Source: Enterococcus sp. HY326 (GTDB lineage: Bacteria > Bacillota > Bacilli > Lactobacillales > Enterococcaceae). Taken from it: a stretch of DNA of 64,000 nt. Under the pieces are notes generated by a model. The model was not told where the DNA came from, did no database searches, and saw only the letters and a list, made by a program, of their open reading frames with translations. The translations under genes and the position numbers were made by a program. Below are positions 55,552-64,000 of this stretch, piece after piece. The stretch's first letter is position 1, and each line of letters opens with the position of its first letter. The stretch covers positions 124,001 through 188,000 of the forward strand of contig NZ_JANLGQ010000006.1 of NCBI RefSeq assembly GCF_026157065.1, read 5' to 3'.

Positions 55552-55644
55552 CTATTCACTTTTTTGTTGCTGCATTGCCTTCTTTGTTACGTATAAAATT
55601 ACTTCTAGTTGAGCGATGGTGCTGCTCATTTCGGTGATACGCAT
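55552..55644 (-). CDS. Possible 30-residue peptide
   Basis: Frame from ATG 55644 (MRITEMSSTIAQLEVILYVT... ending KKAMQQQKSE), an amphipathic helix with no clear ribosome site. It lies between the cre-controlled promoter and the terminator of the minus-strand unit, so it is transcribed if that unit is active. Confidence 0.3.
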   Translation of the reverse strand: MRITEMSSTIAQLEVILYVTKKAMQQQKSE

Positions 55645-55652
55645 TCACTATT

Positions 55653-55775
55653 TTAAGGTTGCGATAAATACCTTACACGTATAATGCTTGGTGAATCTTG
55701 TTCAACTAACAATTTGTTGTTTACTGTTTCTGCTTGATCGAGAAATTCTTCTATTCTTACTAATAGTTCCTCCTT
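55653..55775 (-). pseudogene. Small reading frame with promoter and ribosome site but no start codon
   Basis: After AAGGAGGAAC (55775-55766) the frame reads LLVRIEEFLDQAETVNNKLL...RVRYLSQP to a stop at 55653, but the codons after the ribosome site are CTA TTA GTA; a TTG to TTA change would remove a start. The open frame runs further upstream only through the promoter. It may be an inactivated small gene, or the unit may be a regulatory RNA. Confidence 0.35.
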
Positions 55776-55788
55776 CCTTATGCTTTGA

Positions 55789-55817
55789 GTATAGCACAAA
55801 AAGAAAGCGTTTGCAAA
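55789..55817 (-). promoter_or_regulatory. Strong promoter overlapping a consensus cre site
   Basis: On the minus strand TTGCAA, 17 bp, TATACT with an upstream TG (TGCTATACT). TTGCAAACGCTTTCT (55816-55802) matches the CcpA cre consensus WTGNAANCGNWNNCW at every position and overlaps the -35 box, so repression by CcpA on good sugars is expected. Confidence 0.65.
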
Positions 55818-56063
55818 TAGAAAATTATAAGCAAAATTGTACTTTTTTTCAACAAAATTCTTTTGCGGTTTGATTAAATTCAATCATTTTTGTTGAACAA
55901 CCCCTTTGAAACGTGCTACATTAATATAGGAAGCAACTTTATCAAAATATATTTTTGGGAAGTATTTTTTGATAAAACAAAGCTGATTAGTTGAAAATAA
56001 GCTACAGCTGCGGGGTTGTTTTCAGTGAATGGAATAAAAATTGAAAAAAATTGGAGGAATAGG

Positions 56064-58724
56064 ATGGAATTATACGAAAAAAATATTGAAGAGATTTTCA
56101 AAGAAAATACCACGATAGAAACTGGGCTGAGCAGTCAAGAAGCACAAAAGCGTTTGAGCACATACGGCCGCAACCAGTTTGAAGAAGCAAAGAAGGATTC
56201 TTTAGCGAAAAAATTTCTACATAGCTTAGGCGACTTTACAACAATTATTTTGATTATTGCCGCCGTTATTTCTTTTTATACTGCCATTGCGACGGATCAT
56301 GGCGATTATTTTGAAGGTATTTTGATTATCGCTATCGTTATTATTAATTCGGTTTTGACGATTGTCCAAGAAGGAAATGCTGAGAAATCTTTGGCAGCCT
56401 TGCAGGATATGAATAAACAGACGACTTTTGTCAAACGAGATGGTCGCGTTGAAAAAATTGATGCCGAAGAGGTCGTGCCGGGAGATATTTTAGTTTTAGA
56501 AAATGGGGCGATGATTGTTGCTGACGGTCGGATTGTTCAAGGCAACCAGCTGCGGCTGGACGAAGCTTCTTTGACGGGGGAAAGTGAAGCCGTTGAGAAG
56601 GATTTTACATTTGTTGCCGATGCCGATACACCTTTAGGCGACCGCATTAATATGGTTTACAAAGGCACCACGGTAACAAACGGTCGGGGACAAGTTTTAG
56701 TTACAGCAACAGGAATGCAGACGGAGATGGGGAAAATTGCCGGACTGCTAAATGATGAAACGACCAGTAAAACACCGCTACAAATTCGTTTAAATCAATT
56801 AGGTAAACGAATTTCTATCGTTGCTTTAGCGGCCGCTGCTCTAGTTTTTATTATCGGTGAGCTGCAGGGTGAACCGTTATTGGAAATGTTTATGACCTCA
56901 GTATCGCTTGCTGTTGCTGCCGTGCCGGAAACGTTGACGGTGATTGTGACCTTGACGCTGGCCTATGGCGTACAGCGGATGGCCAAGAAAAATGCGATTA
57001 TCCGCAAGCTGCCCGCGGTTGAAACTTTGGGAACCGCCAGTGTAATTTGTTCGGATAAAACCGGTACACTGACACAAAATAAAATGCGGGTGCGGCGGGT
57101 TTGGACCCGTGGCGATGAAGTAACGGATACCGAAGATGCCATGACTGAAGAAGCGATGGAAGTTTTGAAAATGGCGGCATTGTGTACCGATGTCATCGTT
57201 GAATATGACAATGATGATTTAATTGTCAAAGGAAATCCAACCGAAGCAGCTATCGTGCGGGCGGTGGAGGAAAATTATCACACTAAGATTCAATTAGAAG
57301 AAGAATTTCCTCGTGTAGCTGAGTTGCCTTTTGATTCAGAAAGAAAAATGATGACCACCGTTCACAAGATGGGGAAAAAATATTTGTCTGTAACAAAAGG
57401 TGCCTTTGATGTTCTGCTGCCGAGATTTCATTATGGTGATGTCGAGCAGGCAGCTGTCGTAAATGACCGTTTTGGTAAACGGGCACTACGGGTAATTGCT
57501 GTCGGTTATGCTGTATATGATGAAATGCCCCAAGAGATTACCTCTGAAGCGTTAGAAAAAGATTTGAAGCTTTCTGGCTTAGTCGGCATGATTGATCCAC
57601 CACGCCCTGAAAGTAAAGGTGCCATCAAGCGGGCGAAGCGGGCTGGTATCAAGACGGTTATGATTACCGGGGACCACATTGTAACGGCTAGTGCGATTGC
57701 CAAAGAATTAGGCATTCTAAAGAAAAAAACCGAAGCCATTACCGGTGCTAAAATGCGGGAAATGTCCGACGATGAATTAGTATCACGGGTGAAAGATTTT
57801 TCTGTTTATGCTCGGGTAACACCGGAGGATAAAATCCGTATCGTCAAAGCATGGCAAAAAACCGGTGCTGTTGTAGCGATGACCGGTGACGGTGTCAACG
57901 ATGCGCCGGCTTTAAAAGCCAGCGATGTCGGAGCTGCGATGGGGATTACTGGAACCGATGTAGCTCAAAGTGCCGCTGATATGATTTTAACCGATGATAA
58001 CTTTGCGACGATTGTCGATGCAGTAGCTCGAGGCCGGGCGGTGTATCGGAATATCCGCAAAGCGGTGAATTTCCTATTGAGCTGTAATATCTCAGAAATT
58101 TTTATTGTGTTGATCTCAATGCTGTTGGGCTGGGGAGCACCATTTACGGCCGTGCAGCTGCTTTTCGTCAATGTTGTGGCAGATGGTCTGCCAGGATTTG
58201 CTTTAGGTCGTGAGCCTGCGGAAAAAGGAATTATGCATGAGCCACCGATTCCCAAAAATGAGGGGATTTTCGCTCGTGGACTATGGCAGAAAATTGCTGT
58301 CAATGCTGCGATTTTCACCGTGGTTGCTCTTTTTGGTTTTTACCTAGGCAGCTTCGTGGATACCATTAGTCCTTGGGTTGAAGCTAGCCATGATGTTGGT
58401 CAGACGGTAGCTTTCCTCGTGTTAGCTTACTCGTCAATCCTACATGTCTTTAATGTCCGTAGCACCAAGTCGATTTTCCAAGTAAAACTTTCAACCAATA
58501 AATCTTTATTTGAAATGGCGGTCCTAGCTGTCTTGATTACAACAGCGATTGCTTTAATTCCCTTCACACAAAATTTATTTGGTTTAGTTCACATTAGTTT
58601 GAATCACTGGCTGCTAGTGGGACTACTGTCGATTGTGCCGATTTTTGTCAATGAAATGATTAAATTCCACAATGCACCAGAAGTGGACGATAGCACTAGC
58701 TCAGTCATCGTTGAAGAAGATTAG
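56064..58724 (+). CDS. Calcium-type cation-transporting P-type ATPase
   Basis: 886-residue membrane ATPase of the P2A group. N-terminal cation-ATPase domain ([21 protein letters not shown]), actuator motif [12 protein letters not shown], membrane motif [22 protein letters not shown] (Ca-ATPase PEGL-like), phosphorylation site [10 protein letters not shown], nucleotide-binding [11 protein letters not shown], hinge [13 protein letters not shown], and C-terminal helices with [20 protein letters not shown]. Length is normal. It exports Ca2+ (or another divalent cation) from the cytosol. ATG at 56064 follows GGAGGAATAGG; the frame extends to 56016 without a site. Confidence 0.93.
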   Translation: MELYEKNIEEIFKENTTIETGLSSQEAQKRLSTYGRNQFEEAKKDSLAKKFLHSLGDFTTIILIIAAVISFYTAIATDHGDYFEGILIIAIVIINSVLTIVQEGNAEKSLAALQDMNKQTTFVKRDGRVEKIDAEEVVPGDILVLENGAMIVADGRIVQGNQLRLDEASLTGESEAVEKDFTFVADADTPLGDRINMVYKGTTVTNGRGQVLVTATGMQTEMGKIAGLLNDETTSKTPLQIRLNQLGKRISIVALAAAALVFIIGELQGEPLLEMFMTSVSLAVAAVPETLTVIVTLTLAYGVQRMAKKNAIIRKLPAVETLGTASVICSDKTGTLTQNKMRVRRVWTRGDEVTDTEDAMTEEAMEVLKMAALCTDVIVEYDNDDLIVKGNPTEAAIVRAVEENYHTKIQLEEEFPRVAELPFDSERKMMTTVHKMGKKYLSVTKGAFDVLLPRFHYGDVEQAAVVNDRFGKRALRVIAVGYAVYDEMPQEITSEALEKDLKLSGLVGMIDPPRPESKGAIKRAKRAGIKTVMITGDHIVTASAIAKELGILKKKTEAITGAKMREMSDDELVSRVKDFSVYARVTPEDKIRIVKAWQKTGAVVAMTGDGVNDAPALKASDVGAAMGITGTDVAQSAADMILTDDNFATIVDAVARGRAVYRNIRKAVNFLLSCNISEIFIVLISMLLGWGAPFTAVQLLFVNVVADGLPGFALGREPAEKGIMHEPPIPKNEGIFARGLWQKIAVNAAIFTVVALFGFYLGSFVDTISPWVEASHDVGQTVAFLVLAYSSILHVFNVRSTKSIFQVKLSTNKSLFEMAVLAVLITTAIALIPFTQNLFGLVHISLNHWLLVGLLSIVPIFVNEMIKFHNAPEVDDSTSSVIVEED

Positions 58725-58729
58725 TTGAA

Positions 58730-58795
58730 ATATCTGGACTCTTTTAAATTTCTCTATAAAGAGAATGCCTTGAAAGAGTTCAGGTATTTTTTTTG
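58730..58795 (+). terminator. Long-stem terminator after the P-type ATPase
   Basis: ATATCTGGACTCTTT pairs with AAAGAGTTCAGGTAT (two G-T type mismatches), then TTTTTTT. Confidence 0.82.
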
Positions 58796-60336
<1,541 letters not shown>

Positions 60337-60417
60337 AAAATCACCGGAAAGACTAGTGTAAACCGTTTTTTTTTGCTACAGTTATTCTTGTGAACAAAAA
60401 AAGCGAGGTGAGAATAC

Positions 60418-60762
60418 ATGGCAGGACTTATGCCTTTAATCCTTCTAGTTGCGATGGTTGCAATGTGGTGGTTTATGAGCCGCAGCCAAAAGAAACAGCA
60501 GCAGGAACGGCAAAATCAATTATCAGCGATGAAACCTGGTGATAAAGTGGTTACAATCGGCGGGTTGCATGGTGTGTTATCAGAAATTAATCCGAGTACA
60601 GTTATTATTGACTGTGAAGGAATCTTTTTAGAATTTGAAAAGAGCGCCATTCGGACAGTTAAATCTGCTGAAGCGACTGAACCAGTTGCAACAGTTGCAG
60701 AAGCGACTGAAGTAATCGAAGAAACACCAGAAACAACTGACGATACAGAAACCAAAAACTAA
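60418..60762 (+). CDS. yajC: Preprotein translocase accessory subunit YajC
   Basis: 114-residue protein with one N-terminal membrane helix (LMPLILLVAMVAMWWFMS), then RSQKKQQQERQNQLSAMKPGDKVVTIGGLHGVL, the YajC core, and an acidic Thr/Glu-rich tail. It associates with SecDF in the Sec translocon. GAGGTGAGAATAC precedes the ATG; a terminator follows at 60786. Confidence 0.95.
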   Translation: MAGLMPLILLVAMVAMWWFMSRSQKKQQQERQNQLSAMKPGDKVVTIGGLHGVLSEINPSTVIIDCEGIFLEFEKSAIRTVKSAEATEPVATVAEATEVIEETPETTDDTETKN

Positions 60763-60785
60763 ATCAGCAGCATTACTGATCTATT

Positions 60786-60826
60786 AAAGCTTCAGGCAAA
60801 TTTTTTGTGCTGAAGCTTTTTTGTTT
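60786..60826 (+). terminator. Terminator after yajC
   Basis: AAAGCTTCAG / CTGAAGCTTT followed by TTTGTTTTTT. Confidence 0.92.
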
Positions 60827-60858
60827 TTTATAATCGCATGTGATGGGGAGGGATTACT

Positions 60859-61140
60859 TTGGCGAAGCTAACTTGGATGCAAAAAATTATTTTGAAGCAG
60901 GCAGTAAAAAAGAAAATTCAATCTTTCACAAGTGCCGGTTATCAAGAAATTCAGCAGTCAGAATTATTAGAGTTTTTACTTGAATATCGCTGGAAACGTC
61001 GTAAAATCAATGATTTGAGTGCGCGTTTGCAGGACTTAAAAGAAGTCACTGCTAATGATTTTTTTGATTATCAACAGCTTAAAATTCAAACCTCCGCAAA
61101 AACCTTAGCTGAATTGGATGATTTTTCAGATTTATTCTAA
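60859..61140 (+). CDS. ComN-like post-transcriptional regulator
   Basis: 93-residue small helical protein resembling the ComN/post-transcriptional regulator family of Bacilli (QAVKKKIQSFTSAGYQEIQQSELLEFLLEYRWKRRKINDLSARLQDL, then TANDFFDYQQLKIQ). In Bacillus the homologue affects comE mRNA and its localisation; the role here is untested. TTG at 60859 follows GGGGAGGGATTAC. Monocistronic between yajC and adhE, the usual place in this group. Confidence 0.75.
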   Translation: MAKLTWMQKIILKQAVKKKIQSFTSAGYQEIQQSELLEFLLEYRWKRRKINDLSARLQDLKEVTANDFFDYQQLKIQTSAKTLAELDDFSDLF

Positions 61141-61258
61141 GTTTTCTGTAAAAAAAAATTTAAAATATATAACAAAAAAATTTTTCTCTTTTGAAAACGG
61201 TATCTTTGTTGTCAGCTCGCAATTCCCTTGATAGCAATGTTTCTTGAAATAAAATTTC

Positions 61259-61335
61259 TAGTGAAAGAAATCACAAAAAACTATTTACAAACCCAAAATG
61301 ATGTTGTATATTATGTATGTGAAATAGTTAACAAG
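61259..61335 (+). promoter_or_regulatory. adhE promoter with two candidate Rex sites
   Basis: Promoter TTTACA (61284-61289), 17 bp, TATATT (61307-61312). Upstream, TAGTGA-AAGAAA-TCACAA (61259-61276) has one mismatch to TTGTGA-N6-TCACAA; downstream, ATGTGAAATAGTTAACAAG (61317-61335) is a second Rex-like palindrome. NADH-sensitive repression is expected. Confidence 0.65.
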
Positions 61336-61368
61336 AAATTTTTGAAGATAAATTTTAGGAGGACTATC

Positions 61369-63957
61369 ATGGCTAAAGTAATTACTGAAGAAAAAGTAGA
61401 TGTTCAAGGAGTCATCGATGAGTTAGCATTAAAAGCAAATGTTGCTTTGAAAGAATTAGAAACGTTTGACCAAGCAAAAATTGACCATATTGTGCACGAA
61501 ATGGCAATGGCGGCTTTAGATCAACATATGCCATTAGCAAAAATGGCAGTAGCTGAAACTGGCCGCGGAATTGTTGAAGACAAAGCAATTAAAAATATGT
61601 ATGCTTCTGAATATATTTGGAACAGCATCAAAGATAATAAAACAGTTGGTGTCATCAGCGAAGATAAACAAAAAGGTTTAATCGAAATTGCTGGCGGCGT
61701 AGGAGTTGTCTGTGGTGTTACACCAACAACGAACCCAACGTCAACAACTATTTTTAAAGCGATGATTGCTTTAAAAACAGCGAACCCAATTATTTTTGCT
61801 TTCCATCCAAGCGCTCAAGCATGTTCTGCTGAAGCAGCTCGCATCGTAAGAGATGCAGCGATTGCCGCTGGTGCTCCAGAAAACTGTGTGCAATGGATTG
61901 AACAGCCATCAATTGAAGCAACTTCAATGTTGATGAACCACCCTGGTGTTGCAATTGTTTTAGCAACTGGTGGACCTGGCATGGTGAAATCAGCTTACTC
62001 AACTGGTAAACCAGCTTTAGGTGTAGGTGCTGGTAACGTTCCTGCTTATATTGAAAAAACAGCTAAAGTGAAACGGGCAGTCAATGATTTAATCGTTTCA
62101 AAAACATTTGATAACGGTATGATTTGTGCTTCTGAACAAGCGGTCATTGTCGATAAAGAAATTTATGCATCTGTCAAAGCTGAATTTGAAGCGCATCAAG
62201 TTTACTTTGTAAAACCAAATGAATTAAGCAAATTAGAAGATGCTGTGATGAACGAAGGCAAATATGCCGTTGATCCATCAATCGTTGGTCATTCAGCAGA
62301 AGAAATTGCAGCCTTGGCTGGCATCAAAGTACCTGCTGGAACGAAAATGCTGATTGCTGAACTTGAAGGTGCTGGAGCGGAATATCCATTATCCCGTGAA
62401 AAACTTTCTCCAGTTTTAGCGATGATGAAAGCTAAAAATACCGCAGACGCTTTTGATTTATGTGAAGCAATGTTAGAATTAGGCGGCTTAGGCCATACAG
62501 CCGTTATCCATACTGAAAATGAAGACCTGCAAGTTCAATTTGGTATCCGTATGAAAGCTTGCCGGATCTTAGTTAACACACCATCAGCTGAAGGCGGAAT
62601 TGGTAATATTTATAACGAAATGATTCCTTCATTAACATTAGGTTGTGGTTCTTACGGCCGGAACTCTGTCTCTCGTAACGTTTCTGCTGTTAACTTAATC
62701 AACGTGAAAACTGTGGCGAAACGGAGAAACAACATGCAATGGTTCAAATTACCACCAAAAATTTTCTTTGAACAAAACTCATTATTATATCTTGAAAAGA
62801 TGGAAAATCTTGAAAGAGTAATGATTGTTTGTGACCCAGGCATGGTGCAATTCGGCTACTGCGATACGGTTCGTGAAGTGTTAGCTCGTCGCTCAAATGA
62901 TGTTAAAGTTGAAGTTTTCTCTGATGTTGAACCAAATCCTTCAACAGATACAGTCTATGCTGGAACTAAAATGATGGTTGATTTCAAACCTGATACCATT
63001 ATTGCACTAGGTGGCGGTTCTGCAATGGATGCTGCGAAGGGCATGTGGATGTTTTATGAACACCCAGATACTTCATTCTTCGGCGCAAAACAAAAATTCT
63101 TAGATATTCGCAAACGGACGTACAAAATTGACAAACCAGTGAAAACTCAATTTGTTTGTATCCCAACAACTTCTGGTACTGGTTCTGAAGTAACACCATT
63201 TGCGGTAATCACTGATAGTGATACACACGTTAAATATCCTTTAGCTGACTACGCTTTGACACCAGATGTTGCCATCGTGGACCCTCAATTTGTAATGTCA
63301 GTACCAGCTTCAGTAACGGCTGATACAGGGATGGACGTTTTAACACACGCAATTGAATCATATGTTTCTGTTATGGCATCTGATTACACTCGTGGTTTAA
63401 GCTTACAAGCAATCAAATTAGTCTTTGATTACTTAGAAAAATCCGTGAAAACGCCTGATATGGAATCACGGGAAAAAATGCATAATGCATCAACAATGGC
63501 TGGTATGGCTTTTGCAAATGCCTTCTTAGGAATTTGTCACTCTGTAGCCCACAAAATTGGGGGAGAGTACGGCATTCCTCACGGACGGACAAACGCAATC
63601 TTATTGCCACACATCATCCGTTACAATGCGAAAGATCCGCAAAAACATGCGATGTTCCCTAAATATGATTTCTTTAGAGCAGATACTGACTATGCAGACA
63701 TTGCGAAATTCTTAGGCCTTAAAGGTAAAAACACTCAAGAATTAGTCGACGCTTTAGCAACTGCTGTCTTCGAATTAGGTCAATCTGTCGGCATCGAAAT
63801 GAACTTGAAGGCTCAAGGGGTAACTCAAGTCACTTTGGATACAACTGTTGACCGGATGGCTGAATTGGCTTATGAAGACCAATGTACAACAGCAAATCCA
63901 AAAGAACCATTAATCAGCGAATTGAAACAAATTATTGTGGATGCTTATAATGGGTAA
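61369..63957 (+). CDS. adhE: Bifunctional acetaldehyde/alcohol dehydrogenase AdhE
   Basis: 862-residue fusion enzyme converting acetyl-CoA to acetaldehyde and then ethanol with NADH. The N-terminal aldehyde dehydrogenase half (1-about 430) has the catalytic Cys in NGMICASEQAV; the C-terminal iron alcohol dehydrogenase half (from WFKLPPKIFFEQNSLLYL) has the NAD motif ALGGGSAMDAAKGMW and iron ligands in GICHSVAHKIGGEYGIPHGRTNAI. ATG at 61369 follows AGGAGGACTATC; the frame is open to 61228 but that part contains the promoter. Likely forms spirosomes and is induced anaerobically through the Rex sites. Confidence 0.97.
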   Translation: MAKVITEEKVDVQGVIDELALKANVALKELETFDQAKIDHIVHEMAMAALDQHMPLAKMAVAETGRGIVEDKAIKNMYASEYIWNSIKDNKTVGVISEDKQKGLIEIAGGVGVVCGVTPTTNPTSTTIFKAMIALKTANPIIFAFHPSAQACSAEAARIVRDAAIAAGAPENCVQWIEQPSIEATSMLMNHPGVAIVLATGGPGMVKSAYSTGKPALGVGAGNVPAYIEKTAKVKRAVNDLIVSKTFDNGMICASEQAVIVDKEIYASVKAEFEAHQVYFVKPNELSKLEDAVMNEGKYAVDPSIVGHSAEEIAALAGIKVPAGTKMLIAELEGAGAEYPLSREKLSPVLAMMKAKNTADAFDLCEAMLELGGLGHTAVIHTENEDLQVQFGIRMKACRILVNTPSAEGGIGNIYNEMIPSLTLGCGSYGRNSVSRNVSAVNLINVKTVAKRRNNMQWFKLPPKIFFEQNSLLYLEKMENLERVMIVCDPGMVQFGYCDTVREVLARRSNDVKVEVFSDVEPNPSTDTVYAGTKMMVDFKPDTIIALGGGSAMDAAKGMWMFYEHPDTSFFGAKQKFLDIRKRTYKIDKPVKTQFVCIPTTSGTGSEVTPFAVITDSDTHVKYPLADYALTPDVAIVDPQFVMSVPASVTADTGMDVLTHAIESYVSVMASDYTRGLSLQAIKLVFDYLEKSVKTPDMESREKMHNASTMAGMAFANAFLGICHSVAHKIGGEYGIPHGRTNAILLPHIIRYNAKDPQKHAMFPKYDFFRADTDYADIAKFLGLKGKNTQELVDALATAVFELGQSVGIEMNLKAQGVTQVTLDTTVDRMAELAYEDQCTTANPKEPLISELKQIIVDAYNG

Positions 63958-64000
63958 AGTTTAAATCTGAAATACAAAAATTCCTGAGGGAGCAATCCTT

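Noticed and set aside
55701-55716. Third copy of the inversion repeat (AACTAACAATT)
   Set aside because: Only 11 bases match and the rest diverges; likely chance in AT-rich DNA.
57965-58318. 117-residue minus-strand frame in the P-type ATPase
   Set aside because: Shadow of conserved ATPase motifs.

Overview
The window looks like a chromosomal segment of a low-GC Gram-positive bacterium, most likely Enterococcus or a close relative. The reasons are strong AGGAGG-type ribosome sites with frequent TTG/GTG starts, a complete WxL surface-protein locus, an opuC osmoprotectant transporter, candidate cre and Rex boxes, and housekeeping genes queA, tgt, yajC and a fused adhE. No rRNA, tRNA, intact insertion sequence or CRISPR array was seen.

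Layout. 1-13 kb: the end of a cellobiose-type PTS permease with a UPF0303 protein and a Cof-type phosphatase; a membrane-protein/HTH pair behind a promoter enclosed by a near-perfect inverted repeat; a lone PTS IIC; two membrane-anchored XRE regulators facing each other; the opuCABCD operon (minus strand); a VOC-family dioxygenase-like protein; queA. 13.7-21 kb: an ABC exporter with an ECF sigma/anti-sigma pair behind a textbook ECF promoter, then a second ECF sigma/anti-sigma pair, with an XRE regulator and an acetyltransferase between. 21.3-26.8 kb: an AbrB/Doc toxin-antitoxin pair, a MarR regulator with two identical operators, a BAAT-type acyl hydrolase, and yjdF behind its riboswitch.

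27-39.6 kb is a carbohydrate-utilisation locus: AraC regulator, ROK kinase, GH1 glycosidase, LplB/LplC-type permeases (the first broken by an amber codon), a binding lipoprotein, a secreted alginate-lyase-family enzyme with a CBM6-like domain, a YesL-like protein, GH35 beta-galactosidase and an SGNH esterase. I infer extracellular cleavage, ABC uptake, then intracellular trimming, deacetylation and phosphorylation of a beta-linked, probably acetylated polysaccharide.

42.9-54.9 kb is the WxL locus. It is preceded by a tyrosine recombinase gene lying between perfect 21-bp inverted repeats, the layout of an invertible DNA switch. An outward-facing promoter inside the segment would point at the WxL regulator only after inversion. 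The recombinase carries a frameshift at a T7 tract and the LPXTG gene one at an A8 tract. The locus encodes a 1.45-kaa WxL protein, an LPXTG protein, two small WxL proteins, a DUF916/DUF3324 protein, a membrane protein and a signal peptidase I homologue whose catalytic Lys is Arg. The window closes with a Ca-type P-ATPase, tgt, yajC, a ComN-like protein and adhE.

The most unusual element is a dispersed non-coding repeat found four times (18.4, 22.2, 39.7 and 55.15 kb). A nearly invariant 5' leader is followed by one to three tandem units of about 140 nt. Each unit starts with a hairpin whose stem sequence changes with compensating substitutions while the loop stays UCCCCG in most copies. This suggests a multicopy small-RNA family with C-rich loops able to pair with Shine-Dalgarno sequences.
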